NCBI RefSeq assembly: GCF_001646655.1 | Contig: NZ_LPZN01000044.1 | Location: forward strand, 62,001 to 126,000 | From: Rhodococcus gordoniae | GTDB taxonomy: Bacteria > Actinomycetota > Actinomycetes > Mycobacteriales > Mycobacteriaceae | DNA: 64,000 nt | Direction of reading: 5' to 3' | Shown: positions 30,074-39,190 of the stretch, in pieces | Numbering within the stretch: the stretch's first letter is position 1 | How the letters are laid out: each line of letters starts with the position of its first letter | Translations under genes and position numbers: made by a program | Notes under the pieces: model-generated | The model's input: only the letters and a program-made list of their open reading frames with translations | The model's database searches: none | What the model was told of the DNA's origin: nothing

Positions 30074-30754
30074 GTGACCGACGCGCAAACTCTCGAAGCC
30101 CCTACGGAAAACGCGACAATCCGAACGGTCCGACGATGGTCGCCGGGTGCGTGCGTCTGGTGTGGCGACACCGACTCGGTCGAACTCTTCCGCAACGAAC
30201 CTCGCTGTGCCACATGCCGTAAGCACGAAGCCGTCATCGACGAGGCCCGCAAGTTCATGGGCATGTACGGTCTGCGGCCCATCGGCGGCACCCTGCAGTC
30301 CGACGACGAGGAGGAGCACGAGCACCGCCTCGCCGCTCGCGAGGCCCGCCGTGCCCTCAACGACATCCGTCTCGCCGAGCAGCCCGATCCGGCGCTCGTG
30401 CGCAAGGCCCTGCGGCCCCGCGCCACCGCGATCACCGACAGCCATGTCGGTACCTCCGCTCAGGCGTCGGCGCGTCCGGCTGCCGCGACCCGGAACTCGT
30501 CCTCGCCGGCGTCGAAGCCGGCGAAGTCCGCCGCCCCGGTCCGCACGGACGCGGTGGACGTCGAGGAGATCCAGACCCGTGCCCTCGCTCTGCTCGACCA
30601 ACTCTCCGCGATCGACGCGCAGCTCACTCTCGTCGCCGAGCAGAGCGGCCTTGCCGCCCGTGCCCGGCGCAGCGACCTGGAGAAGCAGAAGGCGACGATC
30701 CTCCGCACCCTCGCCGCACTCGAGAAGGCACGTCTGAGCGCATCCGGCCGCTAG
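30074..30754 (+). CDS. Hypothetical protein with N-terminal zinc ribbon
   Basis: Protein of 226 residues I do not recognise. Near the N-terminus CVWCGDTDSVELF and CATC form a four-cysteine zinc ribbon (about 27-48). An Ala/Ser/Pro-rich linker spans about 120-160. The C-terminal 60 residues, VEEIQTRALALLDQLSAID onward, look like an alpha-helical hairpin or coiled coil. GTG 30074 is the only early start. It is a cytoplasmic protein; nucleic-acid or protein binding is possible. Confidence 0.65.
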   Translation: MTDAQTLEAPTENATIRTVRRWSPGACVWCGDTDSVELFRNEPRCATCRKHEAVIDEARKFMGMYGLRPIGGTLQSDDEEEHEHRLAAREARRALNDIRLAEQPDPALVRKALRPRATAITDSHVGTSAQASARPAAATRNSSSPASKPAKSAAPVRTDAVDVEEIQTRALALLDQLSAIDAQLTLVAEQSGLAARARRSDLEKQKATILRTLAALEKARLSASGR

Positions 30755-30824
30755 CCGCCGGCTTACGATCGCAGCCCCGCCCGCGCCGACGAGTTCGCTC
30801 GACGGTCCGGTGCCGGGGCTGCCG

Positions 30825-30869
30825 TCGTTAGCGCACCTCACAACTGCTCTCGTTACCGCACCTCACGAC
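30825..30869. repeat. Two 20-nt direct repeats upstream of the LuxR-type gene
   Basis: Units at 30825-30844 and 30850-30869 share 18 of 20 bases, with common core CGTTA(G/C)CGCACCTCAC, on a 25-base period. They lie about 100-150 bases upstream of the regulator start. Same-face spacing of about 2.4 turns and the position suggest binding sites for an activator or for the regulator itself. Confidence 0.5.
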
Positions 30870-30971
30870 AACGGACCAGGTAGTCTGTGATCGACCAAGG
30901 CCTGTCGGGGGGCACTGTTCGGGCCTTCCCGCCTGCGCAGATCCGGACCGAAGCCTTCCGAAGGAGTGCGC

Positions 30972-33551
30972 GTGAGTGTTTCCGACTCCCCTCGCGTCGG
31001 TGCACCCGCGTGGCGTTCACTGTCCTCGGCTCTGGCACGCCCCCGTCTGTTCGCGTGCCTCGACCGGTGCTCCACGCTGACGGTGATCGACGCTCCCCCC
31101 GGTTTCGGCAAACGCACCCTCGTCGCCGGATGGCTCCACCAGGGCGGCGCACCCGACCACACGGTCGTCTGGGTTCCCGAACTCACCCGCCCCGGCGACG
31201 GCGACCTGCCGGAGTGTGTCCTCGACATCCTCGTCGACCATCCGGCCGTCGAGGTCACCACCGACGGCTCGCCGTTCGATCGGGTGGTCCGTGCCCTCCG
31301 CGATCTGGGATCACCGTGTCTGCTCGTTCTTGCCTGCGTGCCGGCACCGAACGCGGCCCGGATCCTCCGGGAAACTCTGCGGTTGCTCGATCACTGTCCG
31401 AAACTCGATGCGATCGTCTGCCTTCCGGGCAACAACATCGATCTGAGCGAGGTCATCACCCGCGGGATGGAATGCACGTACATCCCGGCCCCCGATCTGC
31501 TGTTCACCGTCGGAGAGACCACCCGGCTGCTGAACTCCACCGGAACCGCACGCTCCGACGGCGAATGCGAGGCGGTGTCCCGCGTGCTCGGTGGTGTACC
31601 CGCCCTCGTCTCGGCAGCCACGGGACTCGCCCGTAACCGCCCGCAGCGGTTGATCGACAACCGGGGGTTGCCGACCACGGCACTGGAATGCCTCGTACGG
31701 ACCCATGTCGAGGGCCTGCTCGACGACCTCGACGCCGCCGAGTGCGACTTCGCATACTCCGTCGCGGTAGCCCACAGCCTCACCGCCGACGAAGCAGCCG
31801 AGCTGACCGGCGTGGCCGACGCCGAAGCCCGGCTGACCGCGCTCGCCGCAGCGGGGCTTCTGATGGATTCCCCTTACCGTGATCCCCGGACCTGGCGCTG
31901 GCCCGACGCGGTGCGTTCGTGCGTCCTGGAGATCTCCCGCCGGGCACGACCCGGGCACGCCGACGCCCTGCTCGGCGAACTCGCCCGGGCACATCGCGAC
32001 GCCGGAAATCCCGCCGAAGCGTCGATCTACGCGGTCGAGGCCGGCGACTGGAAGACCGCCGTGACGATCGTCGAGGAGTCCTGGGCGCACATGGTGGAGC
32101 GTTCCTTCGACGTTCTCGTCAAGGTGCTCAGACAGATCCCGGATGGGGAACTCGAGGACCACCCCTCGGTACTGGCCGGTCGCGCGCTGTTCACGCAGAT
32201 GCTCGACGAGCATTCGATCCTGCACGCCTCCCTGTCCACCGACGTCGACGAACTCGTCGAGCTCGGGAGGACGGCCGAAGCCGCCCAGGCCGTGTACGTC
32301 GCGACGGTACAGACCCTGACGCTGCGGGTCTCGGGCGAATTCGGTGAAGCCGCGCGACTGACCCTGCTGTTACAACCGCTCGTCGGGTCGATCCTCGAGC
32401 ATCGACCCGACGACCTCGCCCCCCAGCTTCCGCTGTTGCGCCTGCAGTGGGCGATCACGCTCCAGCTCGCCGGATATCTCACCGAGTCCACCGCCGCCTT
32501 CCGGCGCGCCTACCGCGGTGCCTATGCCGCGAACATCGCCTTCGCCGTCCAGAACGCCGCGGGAAGTTCGGCCCTGAACTGGGCGGCCGTCGGCGACCTT
32601 CCGCGGGCGCGGGAATGGTTGCACATCGAGAGGCGCGCCGAGCAGACCGAAGGTCGCTGGGGCGAGATGGTCAAGGTGAGCGGCCGAGTGGCCTCCGCGC
32701 TCGTTCATCTGGACGCGCTGGATCTCGACGAGGCTGCCGGATATCTCGACACAGTGGGTGTACCCCGCGTCTCGGAAGAACTCTGGGGATTCGTCGCCTA
32801 TGCGCGTGCCTCCTACGACCTGGCCACGGGTCATGCCTACGACGGGCTCACCGGATTGCACCGGTTGATCGCGTCGCACCACGACCTGTACGGACACGGA
32901 GCCTTCTGTCGCAGAATGCTCGGCGCAGCCGAGATCGATCTGCATCTGGCGCTCGGAAACGGCAACCTGGCGCGTGCCCTCGCTGCCGAGCAGTCGGCAG
33001 ACCATCCGATGTGCGTGGTGGCGGCGGGACGGGCCGAACTGTTCACCCGTCATCCCGAGGCCGCGTTGAAGAAACTCAAGCGCGTCCCGTGGACGGAATG
33101 CGGATATCCGCGCGCCCATCTCGAATCGTTGCTCGTCGCCGCCGGCGCCCACCTCGACCTCGGCGACGAGAACGGCGCCGCGAGGAACTGGCGGCGGGCC
33201 TGCGCTCTGGCCGAGTCCCTCGGCAACCGCCGTGCGTTCACCACCCTCCCCGGCGATGTCACCGAACATCTGGTTGCCCTGTCGGGTCGTCCGGTTCCGG
33301 GCGGGCCCGTCGGGTCGGTCTTCGCCGAGCCCGTGACCCACGTCGAATTGTCCCCGCGAGAGACGGACGTTCTCGAACTGCTGGCACTGGGATCGACCCA
33401 CGCCGACATCGCGAAGAAGCTGTTCGTCTCGCACAACACGATCAAGACCCAGCTGCGCAGCATCTATCGCAAGCTCGGGGTCCACACCCGGGTGGAGGCG
33501 ATCGGCCGGGCGCGCGATCTCAGGCTGCTGCCGGTCCGCCGGTCGCTGTAG
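30972..33551 (+). CDS. LuxR-family (MalT/LAL-like) regulator with degraded ATPase motifs
   Basis: Protein of 859 residues with the layout of large STAND regulators: N-terminal NTPase-like domain (about 30-260), helical repeats (about 300-760), and C-terminal LuxR HTH (about 795-855, LSPRETDVLELLALGSTHAD, HNTIKTQLRSIYRKLGVHTR). The P-loop reads APPGFGKRTL, with Arg where the Ser/Thr is normal. The expected Walker B strand is CLLVLACVPAP without acidic residues. GTG 30972 follows aaggag at 5 bases; GTG 30966 overlaps that site. It overlaps the convergent MFS gene by 32 bases. Targets are unknown; direct repeats lie upstream. Confidence 0.8.
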   Translation: MSVSDSPRVGAPAWRSLSSALARPRLFACLDRCSTLTVIDAPPGFGKRTLVAGWLHQGGAPDHTVVWVPELTRPGDGDLPECVLDILVDHPAVEVTTDGSPFDRVVRALRDLGSPCLLVLACVPAPNAARILRETLRLLDHCPKLDAIVCLPGNNIDLSEVITRGMECTYIPAPDLLFTVGETTRLLNSTGTARSDGECEAVSRVLGGVPALVSAATGLARNRPQRLIDNRGLPTTALECLVRTHVEGLLDDLDAAECDFAYSVAVAHSLTADEAAELTGVADAEARLTALAAAGLLMDSPYRDPRTWRWPDAVRSCVLEISRRARPGHADALLGELARAHRDAGNPAEASIYAVEAGDWKTAVTIVEESWAHMVERSFDVLVKVLRQIPDGELEDHPSVLAGRALFTQMLDEHSILHASLSTDVDELVELGRTAEAAQAVYVATVQTLTLRVSGEFGEAARLTLLLQPLVGSILEHRPDDLAPQLPLLRLQWAITLQLAGYLTESTAAFRRAYRGAYAANIAFAVQNAAGSSALNWAAVGDLPRAREWLHIERRAEQTEGRWGEMVKVSGRVASALVHLDALDLDEAAGYLDTVGVPRVSEELWGFVAYARASYDLATGHAYDGLTGLHRLIASHHDLYGHGAFCRRMLGAAEIDLHLALGNGNLARALAAEQSADHPMCVVAAGRAELFTRHPEAALKKLKRVPWTECGYPRAHLESLLVAAGAHLDLGDENGAARNWRRACALAESLGNRRAFTTLPGDVTEHLVALSGRPVPGGPVGSVFAEPVTHVELSPRETDVLELLALGSTHADIAKKLFVSHNTIKTQLRSIYRKLGVHTRVEAIGRARDLRLLPVRRSL

Positions 33552-34746
33552 ACGAAGTCGCCCGCATCCGGGCCGCGAGCCGCAGGTCGAGCACCCACAC
33601 TACGCCCGCGAGCGTCGCCAGACCGACGCCGAGCACACACACCGCGGGCCACCCGCCGACCGACCACGCCGCCGTGCCGAGCGCCGATCCCGATGCGGCC
33701 CCGACGAAATAGCCCGTCATGTAGACGGAGTTCACGCGGGAGCGAGCGTCGGGATCGAGGGCGTACACGATGTTCTGATTCGTGATCTGCACGAGATTCA
33801 ACGCGAGGTCGACGACGAGCATCCCCACGACGAACCACACCAGCGAGCTCCCGCCCGCGGCGAGCGCGGCCCACGACGCGACCAGCGTGACCACGCCCAC
33901 GGCAGTCGTCTGCGGTCCGTACCCGCGGTCGACGAGCCGTCCCGCGACGGTTGCCGCGACCGCACCGGCCACCCCGGCCAGGCCCACGAGACCGATCTGC
34001 AGGTCGTCGAGGCCGAACGGCGGGTCGGACAACAGGAACGCCATCGTCGAGAACAACGCGCCCACCGATGCGAAGCCCAGTCCCCCGAGAATCGACCGGG
34101 TCCGCAGGCGGGGATGCCGGACGATCAACGTCCCGAGCGATCGCAGAGTGCTGCCGTAGCCCTGCCGGACCGCCGGCGGTGTCGCCGGAAGCACCCGCCA
34201 CAACGCGAGGGCCACGATCACCATGGCCACCGCGCTCACCCGGTAGACCGTCGTCCAGCTGTCGCCGAGTTCGGCGAGGATGCCTGCGACACTCCGGGCC
34301 ACGAGGATCCCGACGAGCAGCCCGCTCATCACGGTGCCGACCGCGCGCCCACGCGATTCGGGGGTGGCGAGGGTCGCCGCGAACGGCACCAGCACCTGCG
34401 CCGCGACCGAGAACAGACCGGCGATCGCGGTGCCCGCGACGAGCACCCCGATGTTCGGCGCGAATCCGCTCAGCCCCTGCCCGGCGGCCGCGGCCAGCAC
34501 AAGCATCACGGCCAGTCGCCGCTGCGGGAACATGTCGCCGAGGGGGACGAGGAACAACAGGCCGAGGGCATAGGCGACCTGCGCGACCGTCACGGTGGAG
34601 GCCGCAGCCGACCGGGAGGTGTCCAGCGCCTCGGCGATGGAGTCGAGAAGCGGCTGGTTGAAGTAGTTGCCGCCCACGCACAGACCCGTCGCCACGGCCA
34701 TGAGCAACAGGACCGGGGTCGTCAGCACGGGACGAGAGGACGTCAT
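33520..34746 (-). CDS. MFS transporter
   Basis: Membrane protein of 408 residues with about twelve hydrophobic helices in two halves. The loop 2-3 region has LVPLGDMFPQRRLAV, the MFS motif A equivalent, and NYFNQPLLDSIAEAL near the N-terminus. It resembles DHA1-type efflux carriers. It starts 76 bases after the egtD stop on the same strand, so it may be the last gene of the egt operon and move ergothioneine or an intermediate. That link is by position only. Confidence 0.8.
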   Translation of the reverse strand: MTSSRPVLTTPVLLLMAVATGLCVGGNYFNQPLLDSIAEALDTSRSAAASTVTVAQVAYALGLLFLVPLGDMFPQRRLAVMLVLAAAAGQGLSGFAPNIGVLVAGTAIAGLFSVAAQVLVPFAATLATPESRGRAVGTVMSGLLVGILVARSVAGILAELGDSWTTVYRVSAVAMVIVALALWRVLPATPPAVRQGYGSTLRSLGTLIVRHPRLRTRSILGGLGFASVGALFSTMAFLLSDPPFGLDDLQIGLVGLAGVAGAVAATVAGRLVDRGYGPQTTAVGVVTLVASWAALAAGGSSLVWFVVGMLVVDLALNLVQITNQNIVYALDPDARSRVNSVYMTGYFVGAASGSALGTAAWSVGGWPAVCVLGVGLATLAGVVWVLDLRLAARMRATSSTATGGPAAA

Positions 34747-34822
34747 GTCGTCCAGCCTCCCGTGCCGGCTCGGCAGGTGTCGAATCCTCCCCGGCGGCCG
34801 AACTGCGGGAGTTCTCGGGAGG

Positions 34823-35779
34823 TTACTGCCGGGAGGCGCCGATCAGGACGAACCGTCCGTCGGGGTCGACCCATTCGTGCCGGACGACGAATCCCGCATC
34901 GGCGAGTTCCTGCGCGAGACCGGCGAGACGGAACTTCGCGGAGATCTCCGTCCGGATCTGTTCGCCTTCCGTGAAGGAGATCTCCAGGTCGAGGCCCGGG
35001 ATCCGGACGTCCATCGCCTCGGTCGCCTCGAGTCGCATCTCGATCCACTCGTTCTCGGCGTCCCAGACGGCACGGTGCACGAACCGTTCCGGGTCGAAGT
35101 CGGCACCCAGCCGGTCGTTGAGCACGCGCAGGACGTTCCGATCGAACTCCGCCGTCACTCCGGCCGCGTCGTCGTAGGCGGCGAGCAGAGTGTCGCGGTC
35201 GATGACGAGTCCCGCCCCGAGGAGCAGCCATTCGCCGGGACGGAGGATCGCGGCCGTGCCGGCGAGGAACTGGGCGCGTTCGCTCGGGACGAGGTTGCCG
35301 ATGGTGCCGCCGAGGAACGCGATCGCGCGTGTGCCACCGGCAGGAAGATGCGCGAGCGAATCGGTGAAGTCGCCGACGACACCGTGCACCGTCACGTTCG
35401 GATACTCCGCCGTCAATCTGGTGACGGCCGAACGCAGCGCCGGCTCGGAGACGTCCTGCGGTACATAGGTGTGGAGGTACGGTCCGAGGGCATCGAGCAG
35501 CACGTATGTCTTCTCGGACGAGCCGGAGCCGAGTTCGACGAGCATCTCGGGACGGGCGGACTCGGCGAAATCGGCGGCGTGCTGTCGCAGCAGGGCGAAC
35601 TCGGTGCGCGTCGGGTAGTACTCGGGCAGCCGCATGATCTTCTCGAACAGTCGGCTGCCCCGCGCGTCGTACAGCCAGGTGGGCGACAGGTACTTGGGAT
35701 CGGACGTGAGTCCGCGCCGTGCGTCCTCGCGCAGTTTGGCATCGAGGTCCTCGGGGCGCAGATGTACGTCGACGATCAC
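34823..35779 (-). CDS. egtD: EgtD, L-histidine N-alpha-methyltransferase
   Basis: Protein of 318 residues that trimethylates histidine to hercynine using SAM. It has the N-terminal FEKIMRLPEYYPTRTEF block, the SAM loop ELGSGSSEKT, FLGGTIGNL and the C-terminal RTEISAKFR. GTG 35779 overlaps the egtC stop (GTGA). The open frame runs far upstream but that part is egtC in another frame. It is the first pathway step, although the gene is fourth in the operon. Confidence 0.95.
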   Translation of the reverse strand: MIVDVHLRPEDLDAKLREDARRGLTSDPKYLSPTWLYDARGSRLFEKIMRLPEYYPTRTEFALLRQHAADFAESARPEMLVELGSGSSEKTYVLLDALGPYLHTYVPQDVSEPALRSAVTRLTAEYPNVTVHGVVGDFTDSLAHLPAGGTRAIAFLGGTIGNLVPSERAQFLAGTAAILRPGEWLLLGAGLVIDRDTLLAAYDDAAGVTAEFDRNVLRVLNDRLGADFDPERFVHRAVWDAENEWIEMRLEATEAMDVRIPGLDLEISFTEGEQIRTEISAKFRLAGLAQELADAGFVVRHEWVDPDGRFVLIGASRQ

Positions 35780-36525
35780 GGTGGGCCGACCTCCAGTGGT
35801 GAGACGATGAGTTTGCCCGGCACCGCGGCGACGAGATGCCGGTCGGGTACGGGTTTCCAGCGACTGTCGTCGTCGAACGGTTCGGACGCCACGATCGCGG
35901 TCTGCTCGTCGACGAACGTCCACAGCGAGTGGTACCAGGCCGTGGCCCAGATCCCGGACTCGTTGCACAGCAACATGTTCAACCGCGAATCCGGCGCGAG
36001 TGACAGCACGTCGTGGGTGAGCGAGATCAATGCCGGTTCCGGGTCTGCGCAGCGCAACCGCGACTGCAGCAGGAGCCACAGCGTGGCGGCGTCGGTAGGG
36101 GATTCGAGCCGCAGCAGGTCGGCGACGGGCAGCGCGCCGGCGAGGGTGACGAGCGATCCCGGCCAGCCCCGGACGACGCCGTTGAGGCTGAACGCCCACC
36201 GGTCGTCGGAGAAGGGTGCGGCCGCCGACCGTTCGACGGGCATCCCCTCGGTGGCCGAGCGGGTCGCGGCGACGATCGTGCGCGAGCGCACCGAGCCGAG
36301 CCCTTCACGGAGGAAGGAGTCGGACCAGATCGGCGAGGCCGACCGGTACCGTCCGAAGACGCCCTCCGCACTCCACCACCCGACACCGAATCCGTCGGCG
36401 TTGATCGTTCCTCCCCCACGCATGTCGGTGGGTGCCCAGGACTGGCGGAGCAGCGAATTCGTCCCGGTCGACAGCAGTGCGGCGACATTCGTCTCCGGTC
36501 CGATGTACGCCAGATGTCTACACAT
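35776..36525 (-). CDS. egtC: EgtC, gamma-glutamyl-hercynylcysteine sulfoxide amidohydrolase
   Basis: N-terminal-nucleophile glutamine-amidotransferase-type protein of 249 residues. MCRHLAYIG places the catalytic Cys at position 2, exposed after Met removal. NADGFGVGWW and FSLNGVVRGW are conserved fold segments. It removes the glutamate from the EgtB product. ATG 36525 lies inside the 3' end of egtB (8-base overlap), so translation is coupled. Confidence 0.95.
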   Translation of the reverse strand: MCRHLAYIGPETNVAALLSTGTNSLLRQSWAPTDMRGGGTINADGFGVGWWSAEGVFGRYRSASPIWSDSFLREGLGSVRSRTIVAATRSATEGMPVERSAAAPFSDDRWAFSLNGVVRGWPGSLVTLAGALPVADLLRLESPTDAATLWLLLQSRLRCADPEPALISLTHDVLSLAPDSRLNMLLCNESGIWATAWYHSLWTFVDEQTAIVASEPFDDDSRWKPVPDRHLVAAVPGKLIVSPLEVGPP

Positions 36526-37810
36526 CGCCCGTCCCGTATGCGACGCGCAACCCGGCGAAGATCTGACGGCGGACGGGGAGATCCCAATTGCGGAAGGTTC
36601 CGCGGCACGCGACTTCGTCGGTGCCGAACGATCCTCCGCGCAGCACCCGGTGGCCCTCACCGAAGAAGACCTCCGAGTACTCGCGGTACGGGAATGCGCG
36701 GAAGCCCGGATACCCGGTGAACGGTGTGGACGTCCACTCCCACACGTCGCCGATCAGCTGGTGCACTCCGAGCGGTGACGCCCCACGCGGATAGGCACCT
36801 GCCACGGCCGGACCGAGGTGGCGCTGACCGAGATTGGCGTGTTCGGGACCGGGATCCTCGTCGCCCCACGGGAATCGACGGCTGCGACCGGTGGCCGGAT
36901 CCCAGCGTGCCGCCTTCTCCCATTCGGCCTCGGTCGGCAGACGTCCGCCGGCCCAGCGGGCGAACGCCTCGGCTTCGTGGAAACACACGTGAACGACGGG
37001 TTCGTCCGGATGCAGCGGCACCGCTCTACCGAACACCGTCCTTTTCCAACCTGTTTCGTCGCGACTCCAGAACTGCGGAGCCTCGAGTCCGGCGTCGAGG
37101 CGATGCCGCCGGCCCACCTCGCTCCACAGTTCGCGCCGCGCGTAACCGCCGTCGTCGACGAACTCGAGATAACGCCGGTTGGTGACGGGCACCGCGTCGA
37201 GTTCGAACTCCGGCACGTCGACGACGTGGGCCGGCCGCTCGTTGTCGAGGGCCCACGGATCGGTGGACGTGCCCATCTCGAATGCACCGCCCGGAATCCG
37301 GACCCGCGCGGTGTCGGGAACGCTTCCGGTGCGCGGCGCCTCCGGAGCGTCGAGCAACGGAGAGCCCTGCCGCAGTTGATGCGTCGCGAGCATCGTCTCG
37401 CCGTGCTGCTGTTCGTGTTGTGCGACCATCGCGAAGACGAAACCGTCGCGGGTCAGCTCGTCGTCGAAGGCACTGTGCTCGAGCACGTCCCAGGTGAGAT
37501 CGCGGACGGCACGCGCATAGCGACGGGCCCCGTCGGGGTCGAGCAGCGGCAGCTCCGTGCGGGTCGCGCGGGGATGCCGGAACGCGTCGTAGAGATCGTC
37601 GATGTCGCCGCGCACGGGTGGCCGCCCGCCCGCGGCCCGCACGAGCCAGAACTCCTCCTGGTTGGCGATGTGCGCCAGATCCCACACGAGTGGGCTCATC
37701 AACGGTGAATGTTGTGCGGTGAGATCGTGTTCCGGCACGGAGGTGAGCGCCTCGGTGCGGGCACGCGCCCGCTCGAGGTGACGCCTCAGCGCAGCACGAG
37801 CAGGGGTCAC
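36518..37810 (-). CDS. egtB: EgtB, hercynine oxygenase (sulfoxide synthase)
   Basis: Protein of 430 residues. The DinB-like N-terminal domain supplies the iron ligands, with LAHIANQEEFW and the HEQQHGE pattern (H-x3-H-x-E) at about 135-145. The C-terminal formylglycine-generating-enzyme-like domain has IPGGAFEMG, GGRLPTEAEWEKAARW and VLRGGSF. It joins hercynine and gamma-glutamylcysteine with O2. GTG 37810 has a strong ggaggtgcg site and overlaps the egtA stop. A longer frame reaching into egtA's region is not real. Confidence 0.95.
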   Translation of the reverse strand: MTPARAALRRHLERARARTEALTSVPEHDLTAQHSPLMSPLVWDLAHIANQEEFWLVRAAGGRPPVRGDIDDLYDAFRHPRATRTELPLLDPDGARRYARAVRDLTWDVLEHSAFDDELTRDGFVFAMVAQHEQQHGETMLATHQLRQGSPLLDAPEAPRTGSVPDTARVRIPGGAFEMGTSTDPWALDNERPAHVVDVPEFELDAVPVTNRRYLEFVDDGGYARRELWSEVGRRHRLDAGLEAPQFWSRDETGWKRTVFGRAVPLHPDEPVVHVCFHEAEAFARWAGGRLPTEAEWEKAARWDPATGRSRRFPWGDEDPGPEHANLGQRHLGPAVAGAYPRGASPLGVHQLIGDVWEWTSTPFTGYPGFRAFPYREYSEVFFGEGHRVLRGGSFGTDEVACRGTFRNWDLPVRRQIFAGLRVAYGTGDV

Positions 37811-39036
37811 CGCACCTCCTCGCCCGGCGCCAGCCCGCGCAGGCACCGCGCCGCGGCCGCGTCGAGCGCCGCGGTGAACCGCATGTCGCGCGAGGACTCC
37901 GCTGCGAGTGAGAGCAGGCTCGCTGCGGCAGCACGCAATTCGAGCGAACGGAGACCCACCCGGGCCGCCTCGGCCCACCGGTCGCGCACCGGGGCGACGA
38001 TCGCACACGCCTCCGCGGAGACCTCCGGAGCGGAGAGCAGCGCTTCGAGGGCTGCGACGGGCACCTGCCACGAGTCGGCCGGCTGGGCATCGAGGTAACG
38101 CACCTCGAGATGGCCGCACGGACGAACGGGCGGGAACAGCGTCGTCATGTGGTAGTCGAGGTCGTCGACGGTGGGCCGGCGCCGGATGTCGGCGTCGAGG
38201 TCGCCCGCGAGCCACGCCGCGAAGGTCGCGCCGGGCGGTGCGTACCACTCGGGCTGATCCGAGCGCACACAGGTCAGCGGCGCGTCGAGAACCCACGCGG
38301 GGTAGTCGCCGGGGTGGTGGACGTGGGTGAGGTCGGGATCGAGTTCGAGCCACGTGCGCATCCGCTGCGACACCCAGTCGCCTTCCGGAGCGCCCCGCAG
38401 CCGGGGCGAGCACGCGAAGGCCGCGATCATGGCCGGGGCGATGGCGTGCAGCAGCTCCCAGCGCCGCACGACCTCCACCTCGTCGCGTCCCATGTCGACG
38501 GAGATCTGAACCGACGCAGTACTGTTCATCATCAACCGGCCCATCGGGCCGATGCGGTCGTAACGGAGTTCCATCGCCCCGTAGCGCGGGGTCCGCAGCA
38601 GACGATGCGGAGGCCGCACCTCGTCGGCGGCGCGGTCGAGCATGATCACCGACCGGCGGGCGAGCAGCGCCCGGAGCATGCGGAGGTCGGCCGTGAGCCG
38701 ATCGCACACCTGCCGCGCCGAGGTGCACGGCACGCTGGACAACTCCACCTGGCCACCCGGCTCGACGCTGACCGCGCTGCCCGACGGCAGGGGCCGCGCG
38801 GACGACGACGGCGCGACCGTGCGCGGGGCGTGCGGTCCGAGCGCCTCGACGAGGGTCGCGAGTTCGGGACGCGACTCGGTGCCGTCGGCCCGGGCGGTGA
38901 GCCACTCGAGCTCGACCCCGATCAGCCTGGGGACTCCCAGCCGGAACGCCCTGTTGCGGACATGATCCTCGGCGTCCGCACGGGAGCCGAGTACCGTCCG
39001 GGCACGGGAGGCTGCGGCATCGACTGCCATCGCCAT
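37807..39036 (-). CDS. egtA: EgtA, glutamate-cysteine ligase of ergothioneine synthesis
   Basis: Protein of 409 residues of the GCS2-like glutamate-cysteine ligase family. GVELEWLTAR is the N-terminal acidic ATP/metal motif, SVEPGGQVELSS the substrate-binding strand, and MMNSTASVQISVDMG and LEVRYLDAQP follow. It makes gamma-glutamylcysteine, used by EgtB because mycothiol-producing actinobacteria lack glutathione. The ATG at 39036 follows gaggggg. It is the first gene of egtABCD. Confidence 0.92.
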   Translation of the reverse strand: MAMAVDAAASRARTVLGSRADAEDHVRNRAFRLGVPRLIGVELEWLTARADGTESRPELATLVEALGPHAPRTVAPSSSARPLPSGSAVSVEPGGQVELSSVPCTSARQVCDRLTADLRMLRALLARRSVIMLDRAADEVRPPHRLLRTPRYGAMELRYDRIGPMGRLMMNSTASVQISVDMGRDEVEVVRRWELLHAIAPAMIAAFACSPRLRGAPEGDWVSQRMRTWLELDPDLTHVHHPGDYPAWVLDAPLTCVRSDQPEWYAPPGATFAAWLAGDLDADIRRRPTVDDLDYHMTTLFPPVRPCGHLEVRYLDAQPADSWQVPVAALEALLSAPEVSAEACAIVAPVRDRWAEAARVGLRSLELRAAAASLLSLAAESSRDMRFTAALDAAAARCLRGLAPGEEVR

Positions 39037-39190
39037 TCGTCCACCCCCTCGGCCGGTGCGCCAGGTATGCGGTCGAGACTAACCCGCCCGGGGACACGAC
39101 GCGCGGATAACGCACCGGTACGTGCGCGAACGGACACCAGCGGGCAGGCTCGACCCCGACGATACGGTCGGCAGAAGGAGGTGCGGGTCC

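Noticed and set aside
30966-30971. GTG 30966 as start of the LuxR-type gene
   Set aside because: It overlaps the aaggag ribosome site that serves GTG 30972.
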